Positions 38,401-48,288 of a stretch of DNA of 64,000 bases are shown piece after piece. Numbering within the stretch: position 1 is the first letter of the stretch; each line of letters opens with the position of its first letter. The notes under the pieces are model-generated. The model ran no database searches. It saw only the letters and a program-made list of their open reading frames with translations, and had not been told where the DNA came from. Made by a program: the position numbers and the translations under genes. The stretch comes from Paraktedonobacter sp034438135 (GTDB lineage: Bacteria; Chloroflexota; Ktedonobacteria; Ktedonobacterales; Ktedonobacteraceae), in assembly GCA_034438135.1 (NCBI GenBank), contig DAOTTL010000198.1:1-64000 (forward strand). The letters are read 5' to 3'.

Positions 38401-41400
38401 TCCGGGGTCTGCAAAACGATCTCTCAGGAGCCACTCAATATTTTCTGTCGCAGCATCGACCTGGAAACGCCCGCAGATGGCAGGTGGGAAGAAACATCTG
38501 TCATAGAAGCGCTTGTGGCTGAATGCCTGCTGTCAAGCAACGAGTCTATTGTCGCTTATCGTGACAATCAGCGGCTAATTCAGCAGTTTGAGGCGGTCCC
38601 GTTGCCGCCGGTGGCAGCGGACGAGCTACCGTTTCGCTCACAGGGCGTCTATCTGATTACCGGTGGACTGGGCAATATCGGACTGGCACTGGCCGAGCAT
38701 CTCGCGACCACAGTTCAGGCCCGACTGGTCCTGCTCAGTCGCACCAGCCTGCCAGAGCGCAGCGACTGGTCAACATGGCTGGCGGACCACGAAGAGCAAG
38801 AAAGTACCTGCCAGAAGATTCGTGCCCTCCAGCGCATCGAGGCCGCAGGTGGCGAGGTCATGCTTCGCGTAGCAGATATCGCCAACGTGGCTGAAATGCA
38901 GACAATCGTACAGGAGACACAAACCACCTTCGGCGCACTACACGGCGTCTTTCATGCAGCAGGCATCACCTCGCCAGATGCCTTCAAAACCGTTCAGGAT
39001 ATCTCGCGAGACAACTGCGAACTACACTTTCAGGCCAAAGTATATGGAAGCCTCGCACTGGCAGAGGCCCTGGCAGGCATCGAGTTAGATTTCTGTCTGC
39101 TCTTCTCATCCCTCTCAGCCGTACTCGGTGGTCTGGGCTTCTCGGCATACACAGCAGCTAATCTGTTCATGGACGCACTGGTTGCCAGACAAAACCAGGC
39201 AGCCAATCAACGCTGGATCAGCGTCAACTGGGACACCTGGCAGTTCAAATCAGAGGCCGATGGAGCACCAGGAGCAACTGTACTGAACTTTGCCATGACA
39301 GCAACCGAAGGTATAGAGGCACTCAACCGCGTCCTGGCAGGCCAGCACATCCATCTGATTAACTCCACAGGAGATTTGTCGGCACGCATTCGTCAATGGA
39401 TCGGCAGAGCATGGCCTGAAGAGAAGAGCGATGACGATGACCAGCAGACAAGTACTTCATCGGTTCACTCACAGATATCAGCCGAGGAGTACGAGCAGAA
39501 GATCAGTGAGATCTGGCAGCATATCCTGGGCATCAAACAGGTTGGTCTTTACGACAATTTCTTCGATCTGGGTGGCAACTCCCTGGTCGCGCTAGATGTG
39601 ATCTCTCGTCTGAAAAAAGTCTTTCATCGGCAAATTCCCGTTGTGGCACTCTTTGAAGCGCCCACGGTCAGCGCGATGGTTAGCTATCTCCAGGCCATGG
39701 ATGAGACGGTTCCAGTAAAGAAGCAGCAAAGCACATCTGCCCGCAGACGCCAGCAGATGGAGCAAGGCACTGAACGAGAGGGAATCGCCATCATTGGCAT
39801 GGCGGGACGTTTCCCTGGAGCCTCGACAATTGAGCAGTTCTGGAACAATCTCTGCGCAGGCAAAGAGACGATTACCACCTTTAGCAATGAAGAACTCCTG
39901 GCGGCAGGCGTTGATCCAGCAGTGTTGCGCGATCCCACCTATGTCAAAGCTCGACCAGTTCTGAATCACGTCGATCAGTTCGACGCGAACTTCTTCGGCT
40001 ACAGTCCACGCGAGGCCGAAATGACCGATCCACAGCACCGACTCTTCCTGGAATGCGCCTGGGAAGCACTGGAAAGCGCGGGCTACGACTCTCAGACTAA
40101 TGAGAAAGCTGTTGGAGTCTTCGGGGGTGCCAATTTCAGTACCTATCTGCTCTCACTGGTGGCGAACTTTCCTGAGATGCTGCAATCGATGGATGGTTTT
40201 CAGCTTAGTATCGGTAACGATAAAGACTCGCTCACAACGACGGTATCGTACAAACTCAATCTGCGCGGTCCCAGTTTCGCAGTACAAACCTTCTGCTCAA
40301 CTTCCCTGGTGGCAACGCACCTGGCCTGTCAAAGTCTGATGCTCGGAGAATGTGACATGGCTCTGGCCGGAGGCGTTTCCGTACGCGTCCCCAACAGGGT
40401 TGGCTATTTTTACCAGGAGGGCGGTCAAGAATCTTCCGATGGTCACTGCCGCACATTTGACGAGCAATCGCAGGGAAGTGTTCTCGGTGATGGTGTGGGG
40501 ATAGTGGTACTCAAACGGCTGTCGGACGCTCTTGAGGATGGCGATACCATTCACGCGGTCATCAAGGGTTCGGCTATCAACAATGACGGTGCTCTGAAGG
40601 TAAGTTACAGCGCCCCAAGCGTAGCGGGTCAGGCCGAGGTTGTCAGTCGGGCGTTGGAGAACGCCGGAGTGGACGCGGCCAGCGTTGGCTATATCGAGGC
40701 CCATGGGACCGCGACAAAACTGGGCGATCCCATCGAAATAGCCTCGCTGACAAAGGCCTTTCGTGCTCAAACCGAGCAAACCGGCTATTGCGCGATCGGC
40801 TCTGTCAAAACGAATATGGGACACCTGGACCGCGCGGCTGGCATCACAGGTTTAATTAAAACCACCCTGGCTCTTAAACATGAGCAAATTCCAGCCAGCC
40901 TGCATTATCACGCACCCAATCCTGAGATCGATTTCGCACAAAGTCCCTTCTATGTCAATACCGAACTCTCTCCCTGGCCACGGCAGGAGAAACCAAGACG
41001 AGCAGGCGTCAATTCGCTTGGCATGGGTGGAACCAATGTGCATGTCGTTATTGAGGAGGCTCCACAGCAAGCTACATTCAGTCCGAGCCTGCCCTGGCAA
41101 TTGCTGCTGCTCTCAGCCAAAACGGAGACAGCGCTCCAAACCATGGCCGATAACCTGCACACGTACCTGCGAGAACACGATGAGGTTACCCTGGCAGATG
41201 TAGCGTATACCTTACAGGTCGGGCGCGGCGTCTTTGACTATCGTCAGGCCCTGGTCTGTCAGGACCGCACAGACGCACTCGAAGCACTGGCAAGAGTGGC
41301 AAACGGCGAGCTGGCCGCAACCTATCAAACACGGCGCGATCTGCCAATCACCCTCAACGTATCGGCACAAGGCGAGGTGAGTGGTGTCCAGTCCAACCAG

Positions 41401-44400
41401 ATAGCACAGACACCTGAGGAGCGCAATGCACTTCTCACAGCCCTCGCTCAGTCCTGGTTGAACGGCGAAAAGATCGACTGGATCGGCCATTACGCTGACG
41501 AGAAGCGACAGCGCATCCCCCTGCCAACATATCCTTTCGAGCGTCAGCGTTACTGGTTAGAGCCAGATCGACAGAGACGCACAGCCGTGACCACTCCTGC
41601 GGTCCAGGCACCTATTGAGCGCGAAGCAGACCTGGCGAACTGGTTCTACAAAGCAACATGGACCGCCGAACCTTTCACAGAAACGTCGCCCATCGCGCTG
41701 CGCTATCCCTGGCTGATCTTCACCGAGATTGATGGACCCGGCGAACAGATGGCCGAACAATTGGAGACGCTGGGTCATCCCGTTACACGCGTCTACGCCG
41801 ACCAGCAGTTCGCCCATATAGACGAGCACACGTTTCGCATCCGACCAGGAGAGAGCGCTGACTACATTCAGCTCTGCTCAACGCTGGCTGAGACTGGCTA
41901 TCTACCACGGCGGGTTCTCCACAGTTGGAACGTCACCCGGCAAGCACGTCCAACAAGTTCAGTGGAGTTTGCCGCGAGCCAGGAGACAGGTTTCTACAGT
42001 CTGCTCTTCCTGAGTCAGGCACTTGCTCCACATATCTATGCTGATCCAATCCAGTTGCTGGTCGTCACCGCCAACGCTCAGGCAGTGCAGGAGCAGCAGC
42101 CAATCAGACCAGAGTACGCCCCGCTGGTAGGTGCCTGCAAGGTTATTCAGCAGGAACCGCTCAATATCGCCTGCCGAAGCATCGACCTGGATATTTCTCT
42201 CAGCGGCGCATGGGAACAGAGTGTGACAGTTGAGCAACTCCTGGCTGAATGTGCCGGAACGGCAACCGATCTGGTCGTGGCATACCGCGATCACACGCGT
42301 CTGGTAGAACGCCATCAGGCCCATGCATTATCACCACTGACCGAGAATGCGTTGCCATTCCGTCAGAACGGCGTCTATCTGATAACCGGTGGCATGGGCG
42401 GCATTGGTCTGGCAATAGCCGAACACCTGGCCCGCACCGTTCAAGCCAGACTGATCCTGCTCGGTCGCTCGTCATTTCCTGAGCATGAGCACTGGCAGGC
42501 ATGGCTGGAGCAGCACTCATCAGAAGATGCAACCAGCGAGAAAATTCGCAGACTTCAGCAGATTGAGGAAGCTGGCGGACAATTGCTTATCCGTCAGATA
42601 GATGTCTCTGATGAACAGGCATTGCAAGTTGTGATACAGGAGGCTCGCAGAACCTTCGGCGAATTGAACGGTGTCTTTCATGCGGCTGGCATTGTCGATC
42701 CGAGTTTCTTCAAATCCATTCTGGATATGACAAGAGCAGACTGCGAACCACACTTTCAGGGCAAGGTCCACGGCACCTATGCGCTGGCAAACGTGCTGCA
42801 AGATACGTCGCTTGACTTCTGTCTGCTCTTCTCTTCGCTTTCAGCGGTACTCGGTGGCCTGGGTTTTGTCGCCTATACAGCGTCTAATCTGTTCCTGGAC
42901 GCCTGCACTCACCTGTTCAATCAGACGAGCGCAATCCCCTGGACCAGCGTCAACTGGGATACCTGGAAAGTCACGGCCAACTCCCACGGCGCGTTGGGAG
43001 GTACCATCGCGGCCTTCGCCATGGAACCATCCGAGGCCATTGAGGCACTCACTCGCGTCCTGGGTAATGAACAGAGACAACTGGTCAACTCAACCGGCAA
43101 TCTGCATGCACGCCTGGCACAATGGATGAATTCCGATCTGCTGCGAGAGAGTAACGCGAGCCTGTTGGAAAGCGGTTCAGCAGTGGACCTCGTTCCATCC
43201 AGCGGCAACTATGAGCAGAAAATCAGAGAGATCTGGCAAGACGTTCTGGGAGTCAGCGAGGTTGGCCTGTATGATAATTTCTTCGATCTGGGCGGTAACT
43301 CCTTGATCGCGCTTGAGGTTATCGGGAAGCTCAAAAAAGCCTTTCGGCAACCGGTTCCCGCCGTCGCTCTCTTTGAAGCTCCGACTATCAGTATGCTGGT
43401 TCAATACCTCCAGCCTGCCACCGCACAACCTGCGGCGAGTCAGGAACCGAATAAACTGGTTGAACGCAGAGAAAAAACCCGCCAGACAGTCGGTACGCAA
43501 GGCATCGCGCTGATCGGCATGAGTGGACGCTTTCCTGGTGCACCAACCATCGAGCAATTCTGGGACAATCTCAGTCAGGGCGTTGAGAGTATCAGCTTCT
43601 TTACACCTGAAGAACTGGCGGAGGCAGGCGTACCCTCCGAATTGATCCACGCACCTAACTATGTTCCGGCACGTCCCGTACTGCCTGAAGAAATGGTCAA
43701 GAGCTTTGATGCGGCATTCTTTGGCTATAGCCCACGCGAGGCCGAATTGACCGATCCACAGCACCGACTCTTCCTGGAATGTGCCTGGGAAGCGCTTGAA
43801 GTGGCAGGATACGACACTCAGACCTATCAGGGATTGGTGGGAGTCTTTGGCGGTACAAATATCAGTACCTATGTGCTCTCCGCCGAACCTTCCCGGCTGA
43901 ATGGCATCAATAACTATCAACTGCTGGCAGGCAACGATAAAGACTCGCTGACCACCAGCGTCTCCTACAAGCTCAACCTGCGCGGACCTAGCCTGGCAGT
44001 TCAGACCTTCTGCTCCACCTCGCTGGTCGCGGTCCACCTGGCCAGTCAGAGTCTGCGCCAGGGCGAGTGTGACATGGCACTGGCTGGAGGCTCCTCCATC
44101 TGCGTCCCGGCTGTCAGCGGTCACCTCTATGAACCCGGCGGCATGGAATCGCCCGATGGACACTGTCGCACGTTCGACGCCAAGGCCAGAGGCAGCATGT
44201 TCGGAGATGGCGTTGGCGTGGTCGCGCTCAAACGTCTGGATGACGCCCTGGAAGATGGCGATTATATCTACGGAGTCATCAAAGGCTCGGCTATCAATAA
44301 CGATGGCTCGCTCAAAGTCAGCTATGCCGCGCCCAGTGTCGCGGGACAGGCCGAAGTTGTTCAGACCGCCCTGGCAAACGCGGGCGTCAACGCCGAGAGC

Positions 44401-47400
44401 ATCAGCTACGTCGAGGCACATGGCACTGCAACCGAGCTGGGCGATCCCATCGAAGTGGCCTCGCTCACCAAAGCCTTTCATACCCATACCGAGAAGAACA
44501 GCTATTGTGCGATTGGCTCCGTCAAAACAAACGTGGGACACCTGGATCGAGCTGCGGGCATCTCAGGCCTGATCAAAACAATGCTGGCCCTGCACCACGA
44601 GCAGATCCCGGCCAGCCTGCACTATCAGTCACCCAATCCTGAGATCGACTTTGAACATAGTCCTTTTTATGTCAACACACAGTTGAGTCCCTGGCCACGC
44701 ACAGTAAACCCACGCCGGGCAGGTATCAATTCCCTGGGCATGGGCGGAACGAATGCACACGTAGTCGTAGAAGAGGCTCCGCTACGCGAGCCATCCGGTC
44801 CCTCGCGGCCCTGGCAACTCCTGGTCTTCTCAGCACGTACCGAGAAGGCCCTGGAACAGATTCAGCGACGCTTCACTACGTTCCTGGAACAGCACGAGGA
44901 TGTCAACCTGGCTGACATCGCGTATACGCTCTCAGCAGGTCGCCGCCGCTTTGAGTATCGCAGCGTACTTCTGTGCCGAGACCGGGCTGAAGCGCTCAAA
45001 CAGTTGCAAGAGCCACTTCCCAGTCAGATCGAAAGCCGCATAGATCGTCCAGTGTCCTTCCTTCTCTCAGGAGTCGGCGAGCACTACGCTGGTATGGCAC
45101 ACGAGCTTTATCAGCAAGAGGAGCTTTTCAAGCAAATTGTCGATGAGAGTTGCGCGGTCCTGAAAGGGCTGCTTGGCAGAGATATCCGCGAGATCCTTTT
45201 TACCACAGAACCAATGCTCGAAGAGATCTACAGCAACGGGAATGGTAATGGCAACGGGAACGGCCATGGTCATCAAGCTCAGAACGGACTCAATCTACGT
45301 GCCCTGCTGGGTCGTGAGGATAAAAGCCATTCTAATGGTAATGGCAACGGGAATGGCAATGGCAACGGGAACGGACACCATGCGAGAAAGCAGGCTGAGG
45401 ACCTGAAGCAGACTGCCATTGCGCAACCAGCCCTTTTCGTGATCGAATACGCGCTTGCTCGCCTGCTCATGCAGTGGGGCTTGCAGCCGCAGGCCATGCT
45501 CGGCTATAGCCTGGGCGAATATGTCGCGGCCTGTCTGGCGGGTGTCTTCTCGCTTGAAGACGCGCTGAAGCTGGTCGCACAACGTGCTCTGCTTATCAAC
45601 GAGCTACCAACGGGGAGCATGCTGGCGGTTTCACTGCCAGAAAAAAGTATTCAAGCCTATTTGAACGCGGACATCTGTCTCGCAGTGGTCAACAGTCCGA
45701 GTGCCTGCGTGCTTTCAGGTGAAACCTCGGCCATTGAGGAGTTGGGCGCACAACTGACGCTGGACGGAGTTGCCTGGCGACGAGTTGAGACAACGCATGC
45801 CTTCCACTCAACGATGCTGGAACCCATCAGTTCGCAGCTAACAGCACTGGTCCAGACGATCAAGTTGCACGCGCCGCGCATCCCATATATCTCAAATATC
45901 ACCGGCACCTGGATCACCGCCGAACAGGCAACTGACCCGACGTACTGGGCACAACATATGTGCCAGACAGTCCAATTCGCTGAAGGCGTTGCTCATCTGT
46001 TGCAAGAAACTGAGTCCACGCTGCTGGAAGTGGGACCGGGACAATCACTGGCCTCGTTTGTCAGACAGCATCCGGACTGTAACCGCGAACGCATGTCGCT
46101 GATTAACGCGACGCTACCAGCGGTCCAGGAGAAACAGTCCGACTTACGCTATCTACTCCAGACCCTTGGTCGGCTCTGGCAGTCTGGTGCAGCAGTCGAG
46201 TGGTCAGGTTTCTATAGCGGCGAGCGCAGACAGCGTCTCCCGTTGCCGACTTATCCCTTTGAGCGCCAGAGCTACTGGCTCGAAATGCGCAAAGGACAGG
46301 CCGCTTCGCTCACTATGCCCGGCGCTACGACCAAAGAGACCATCAGCAACCTGCCAAAAGAAGCCCTGGATGATTGGTTCTATCTGCCAGCCTGGAAACA
46401 GGTCGCTCCCATTCAGGCTGGCCCAATGGAGGAGGCCACAGACTGGCTCTTCTTCCTTGATGACTGCGGCGTGGGTGAGCAACTGGCAGAACAGTTGCGT
46501 GCCAGCGGTGAGAAGGTCAGCATGGTTCTTCCAGGAGAACATTTTGAGCGGCTGAGCGATGAACGCTATACCGTACGACCAGCGGAACGCGTAGACTATG
46601 ACGAACTCTGTCGGGATCTACGCTCACACGGCAAAGCGTTTCAGCGTATTGTCCATCTATGGAGCGTCTCGGACAAACAGCCAGAGGTAGAGCAGATCCT
46701 TCAGGAGAGTTTTTACAGTCTGTTCGTCCTGGCCCAGACACTGGGCGACATCGGAGGCGAGCAATACAAGATCACGATCATGAGCACAGGCACACAGAAT
46801 GTCACCGGCAACGAAGAGATATGTCCGGCCAGGGCTACGCTCATTGGACCATGCCGTGTTCTGCCTCAAGAGTTTCCCTCAATCCAATGTCGAGCCATTG
46901 ACATTCTACTGCCACAGACCGGCACCAGGCAGGAAACGCTCTTGATCGATCAGTTGCTCAACGAGGCACGAGCAGAGATCACCGAGCCACTGATTGCCTT
47001 GCGCGGCAAGCGGCGCTGGGTGCCAACCTTCGAGCCGATGCACCTGGATGACAGAACAGAAACAGGCATCCAGTTACGTGAGGGTGGTGTCTACCTGATC
47101 ACTGGCGGTCTGGGTGGCGTCGGACTGGCCATGGCCGAGTTTCTGGCCCGCGAGGCCCATGCAAAAATCGTGCTGGTCGGACGCACCGCGCTCCCGCCGC
47201 GTCAGGCATGGTCCGAACTCCTGAACTCTCAACCTGAGGGAGAGGTTGAACAGCGGATCAGCAAGGTGCTGGAGATCGAAGCTCTGGGGTCCGAAACACT
47301 CATCATCGCGGCAGATGTCACAGACGCGGAGCAAATGCATGTCGCCATTGCACAAACCGAGAGCAGATTTGGCACCCTGCACGGCATCGTACACGCAGCC

Positions 47401-48279
47401 GGTCTGCCCGGTCAGGGTCTGACTCAGCTTAAAACCAGGGAACAGGCCGCCCAGGTTCTTGCGCCCAAGGTGCAAGGCACGCTGGCTCTGGAAGACGCAT
47501 TGGCAGGACGGACGCTGGACTTTCTGGTCCTCTGCTCGTCGGTCGTTTCAACCACCGGCGGTGGTCCTGGTCAGATCGACTATTGCGCGGCCAATACCTT
47601 CCTGGATGCCTACGCTCAGAGCCAGAACAACGCAAGCACCCCCGTCATCTCGATCGATTGGGGCGAATGGCAATGGAATGCCTGGGAGTCCGGGCTGGCT
47701 GGCTATGATCCTGAGGTGCAAGCATTCTTGCGCGAACACCGCCAGGAGTTCGGCATCCCATTCGCAGAGGGTACTGAGGCCTTGCGCCGCGTTCTAGCGG
47801 CTCAGCAGTCTCATGTAGTCGTTTCAACTCAGGACTTCCGCGTACTCGCGGAACAAAGCAGGCAATTCAGTGCAGCCGCCATTCTGCAACAGAGACGCGA
47901 GCTTCACCAGGCCAGTCCTGCTCATCCGCGACCCAATCTTGCCCGTCCTTACGCGCCCCCTCGCAACGAAATGGAGGAGCAGATCGCAGCCATCTGGGAA
48001 GACCTGCTTGGCATCAACCCGGTTGGCATCAATGATAACTTCTTTGAACTCGGCGGCAATTCGCTCAATGGGATCGACTTGATCGCTCGTCTGCGCAAAA
48101 CCTTTGGCATGGAAACGCTGGCCTCACACGTCCTGTACGAAGCTTCCACGGTCGAAGCGATGGCCAGATACATCGACAAAGGCAAAAGCAACACGACTGT
48201 CAAGGAACGCCTCGAACGCGGCGAAAAGCGCAGGGACAGTCTGAAACAGCGTAACCATGGTAACAGGAAAACTAGATAG
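35446..48279 (+). CDS. Type I PKS, three modules (PKS3) with one dead, one lost and one intact AT
   Basis: 4277 residues. Module a: KS Cys181, shrunken AT remnant with Gly621 in place of the Ser, KR GGLGNIG ~1073, ACP Ser1379. Module b: KS Cys1617, no AT (a TYQTRRDLP stub, then the post-AT linker ending ~2035), KR GGMGGIG ~2315, ACP Ser2619. Module c: KS Cys2856, intact AT with Ser3355 (GYSLGE) and HAFHS 3451, KR GGLGGVG ~3887 and Tyr4046, ACP Ser4206. AT c carries two Asn-Gly repeat linkers. All KRs look functional; no DH, ER or MT. Modules a and b need malonyl units from another AT. The basic tail KRRDSLKQR...RKTR matches that of PKS2. PKS4 starts 9 bp later with GCGAGGAC before its ATG. 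Confidence 0.94.
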   Translation: MTNAPNYDTAIALVGMAGRFPGAPDIETFWQNLVAGQKAIRLFTDNELLAAGIAPETLAQPNYVKAGAVIEEGDAFDAPFFKFSPREAEITDPQHRVFLECAWAALEDAGYDPETYPDLIGVFAGSALSAYLLNNLFPNDEMMKLGGGMQAAISNDKDSLASTVSYKLNLRGPAIAVQTFCSTSLVATHLACQSLLNYECDIALAGGVALSSPQVEGYSYEEGGILSPDGECRTFDANGRGSVMGNGVGIVALKRLEEARQDGDQIYAVLLGSSINNDGSVRVSYTAPGLSGQTEVIAQAMSNAQVDAETIGYIEAHGTATMLGDSVEVAAMTRAFARSTEKQQFCAIGSVKPNIGHLDRASGITGLIKTALILKHGQIPPSLNFQQASPDLHLASSPFYVNTKLQTWRSGETPRRAGVSSFGVGGTNAHVVLEETLEMEPSTLARPWQLLLLSARTENALNTATANLAAHLQTHTDLNLADVAYTLQVGRSAFNYRRFVVCQDQGDVLTSLLAADAFQDASAHQVYRDRPVAFLLSGTHGPSVEIAQSLYQEEASFRAIVEHGLALLQEHTDRDIRGLFVNELASMTELDHQLVSFLSEYALASMLIQWGVNPQSLLGSGTGMYIAACVAGILSLEDGLRIIAGRENPELVLHNCALHESTLPLFSHLTGSWMTPEQAIDPHFWLTHLGEDTDATDSIAPFLQETEGVLLAFGGEQASGSLLQELTASAEEHQIQVLTLLSEDKQSGRAALLKTLGQIWLAGITIDWAALNSDERRLRVSLPTYPFERQRYWLDSPAQQRAATLALTRSQSRKNPDSANWFYQENWLATPLPSTSEMTRRQQTWLVFLDTHGPGEAIAQRLEAQNQRVIRVYANDAFAQTSEQYFQIRPGEQADYKQICDTLTQAGWQPERVLHCWSMNGESEPLPTTPTSFRMRQETGFYSLLNLAKALAECMYDEPVQVIALSENAMAITGQERLQPENITLSGVCKTISQEPLNIFCRSIDLETPADGRWEETSVIEALVAECLLSSNESIVAYRDNQRLIQQFEAVPLPPVAADELPFRSQGVYLITGGLGNIGLALAEHLATTVQARLVLLSRTSLPERSDWSTWLADHEEQESTCQKIRALQRIEAAGGEVMLRVADIANVAEMQTIVQETQTTFGALHGVFHAAGITSPDAFKTVQDISRDNCELHFQAKVYGSLALAEALAGIELDFCLLFSSLSAVLGGLGFSAYTAANLFMDALVARQNQAANQRWISVNWDTWQFKSEADGAPGATVLNFAMTATEGIEALNRVLAGQHIHLINSTGDLSARIRQWIGRAWPEEKSDDDDQQTSTSSVHSQISAEEYEQKISEIWQHILGIKQVGLYDNFFDLGGNSLVALDVISRLKKVFHRQIPVVALFEAPTVSAMVSYLQAMDETVPVKKQQSTSARRRQQMEQGTEREGIAIIGMAGRFPGASTIEQFWNNLCAGKETITTFSNEELLAAGVDPAVLRDPTYVKARPVLNHVDQFDANFFGYSPREAEMTDPQHRLFLECAWEALESAGYDSQTNEKAVGVFGGANFSTYLLSLVANFPEMLQSMDGFQLSIGNDKDSLTTTVSYKLNLRGPSFAVQTFCSTSLVATHLACQSLMLGECDMALAGGVSVRVPNRVGYFYQEGGQESSDGHCRTFDEQSQGSVLGDGVGIVVLKRLSDALEDGDTIHAVIKGSAINNDGALKVSYSAPSVAGQAEVVSRALENAGVDAASVGYIEAHGTATKLGDPIEIASLTKAFRAQTEQTGYCAIGSVKTNMGHLDRAAGITGLIKTTLALKHEQIPASLHYHAPNPEIDFAQSPFYVNTELSPWPRQEKPRRAGVNSLGMGGTNVHVVIEEAPQQATFSPSLPWQLLLLSAKTETALQTMADNLHTYLREHDEVTLADVAYTLQVGRGVFDYRQALVCQDRTDALEALARVANGELAATYQTRRDLPITLNVSAQGEVSGVQSNQIAQTPEERNALLTALAQSWLNGEKIDWIGHYADEKRQRIPLPTYPFERQRYWLEPDRQRRTAVTTPAVQAPIEREADLANWFYKATWTAEPFTETSPIALRYPWLIFTEIDGPGEQMAEQLETLGHPVTRVYADQQFAHIDEHTFRIRPGESADYIQLCSTLAETGYLPRRVLHSWNVTRQARPTSSVEFAASQETGFYSLLFLSQALAPHIYADPIQLLVVTANAQAVQEQQPIRPEYAPLVGACKVIQQEPLNIACRSIDLDISLSGAWEQSVTVEQLLAECAGTATDLVVAYRDHTRLVERHQAHALSPLTENALPFRQNGVYLITGGMGGIGLAIAEHLARTVQARLILLGRSSFPEHEHWQAWLEQHSSEDATSEKIRRLQQIEEAGGQLLIRQIDVSDEQALQVVIQEARRTFGELNGVFHAAGIVDPSFFKSILDMTRADCEPHFQGKVHGTYALANVLQDTSLDFCLLFSSLSAVLGGLGFVAYTASNLFLDACTHLFNQTSAIPWTSVNWDTWKVTANSHGALGGTIAAFAMEPSEAIEALTRVLGNEQRQLVNSTGNLHARLAQWMNSDLLRESNASLLESGSAVDLVPSSGNYEQKIREIWQDVLGVSEVGLYDNFFDLGGNSLIALEVIGKLKKAFRQPVPAVALFEAPTISMLVQYLQPATAQPAASQEPNKLVERREKTRQTVGTQGIALIGMSGRFPGAPTIEQFWDNLSQGVESISFFTPEELAEAGVPSELIHAPNYVPARPVLPEEMVKSFDAAFFGYSPREAELTDPQHRLFLECAWEALEVAGYDTQTYQGLVGVFGGTNISTYVLSAEPSRLNGINNYQLLAGNDKDSLTTSVSYKLNLRGPSLAVQTFCSTSLVAVHLASQSLRQGECDMALAGGSSICVPAVSGHLYEPGGMESPDGHCRTFDAKARGSMFGDGVGVVALKRLDDALEDGDYIYGVIKGSAINNDGSLKVSYAAPSVAGQAEVVQTALANAGVNAESISYVEAHGTATELGDPIEVASLTKAFHTHTEKNSYCAIGSVKTNVGHLDRAAGISGLIKTMLALHHEQIPASLHYQSPNPEIDFEHSPFYVNTQLSPWPRTVNPRRAGINSLGMGGTNAHVVVEEAPLREPSGPSRPWQLLVFSARTEKALEQIQRRFTTFLEQHEDVNLADIAYTLSAGRRRFEYRSVLLCRDRAEALKQLQEPLPSQIESRIDRPVSFLLSGVGEHYAGMAHELYQQEELFKQIVDESCAVLKGLLGRDIREILFTTEPMLEEIYSNGNGNGNGNGHGHQAQNGLNLRALLGREDKSHSNGNGNGNGNGNGNGHHARKQAEDLKQTAIAQPALFVIEYALARLLMQWGLQPQAMLGYSLGEYVAACLAGVFSLEDALKLVAQRALLINELPTGSMLAVSLPEKSIQAYLNADICLAVVNSPSACVLSGETSAIEELGAQLTLDGVAWRRVETTHAFHSTMLEPISSQLTALVQTIKLHAPRIPYISNITGTWITAEQATDPTYWAQHMCQTVQFAEGVAHLLQETESTLLEVGPGQSLASFVRQHPDCNRERMSLINATLPAVQEKQSDLRYLLQTLGRLWQSGAAVEWSGFYSGERRQRLPLPTYPFERQSYWLEMRKGQAASLTMPGATTKETISNLPKEALDDWFYLPAWKQVAPIQAGPMEEATDWLFFLDDCGVGEQLAEQLRASGEKVSMVLPGEHFERLSDERYTVRPAERVDYDELCRDLRSHGKAFQRIVHLWSVSDKQPEVEQILQESFYSLFVLAQTLGDIGGEQYKITIMSTGTQNVTGNEEICPARATLIGPCRVLPQEFPSIQCRAIDILLPQTGTRQETLLIDQLLNEARAEITEPLIALRGKRRWVPTFEPMHLDDRTETGIQLREGGVYLITGGLGGVGLAMAEFLAREAHAKIVLVGRTALPPRQAWSELLNSQPEGEVEQRISKVLEIEALGSETLIIAADVTDAEQMHVAIAQTESRFGTLHGIVHAAGLPGQGLTQLKTREQAAQVLAPKVQGTLALEDALAGRTLDFLVLCSSVVSTTGGGPGQIDYCAANTFLDAYAQSQNNASTPVISIDWGEWQWNAWESGLAGYDPEVQAFLREHRQEFGIPFAEGTEALRRVLAAQQSHVVVSTQDFRVLAEQSRQFSAAAILQQRRELHQASPAHPRPNLARPYAPPRNEMEEQIAAIWEDLLGINPVGINDNFFELGGNSLNGIDLIARLRKTFGMETLASHVLYEASTVEAMARYIDKGKSNTTVKERLERGEKRRDSLKQRNHGNRKTR
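37030..37620 (+). other. Degenerate acyltransferase domain in PKS3 module a
   Basis: The N-terminal AT strand is recognisable (RPVAFLLSG) but lacks the GQG/GEQ-like loop. The elbow GYSLGEY of the intact ATs reads GSGTGMY, so Gly621 replaces the nucleophile Ser. Soon after, the sequence jumps from IIAGREN to LFSHLTGSWMTPEQ, deleting roughly 90 residues including the malonyl-selecting HAFHS. The reading frame is intact, so this is a domain fossil inside a live protein. Confidence 0.85.
45235..45375 (+). repeat. Asn-Gly dipeptide repeats in the AT of PKS3 module c
   Basis: Two runs of alternating AAY-GGN codons encode (NG)5 at 45235-45264 and (NG)7 at 45334-45375, flanking a conserved LNLRALLG segment. 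A shorter Asn/Gly stretch occurs at the same place in PKS2 (~32455-32487). They look like flexible linkers grown by slippage in units of 6 bp, which keeps the frame. Confidence 0.85.
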
Positions 48280-48288
48280 CGAGGACAT

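Noticed and set aside
43177..44541. 454-codon open frame on the minus strand, and many similar ones opposite the PKS genes
   Set aside because: Exactly antisense to conserved KS/KR/ACP coding sequence; the length comes from the codon bias of the real frame. No ribosome-binding site or family motif.
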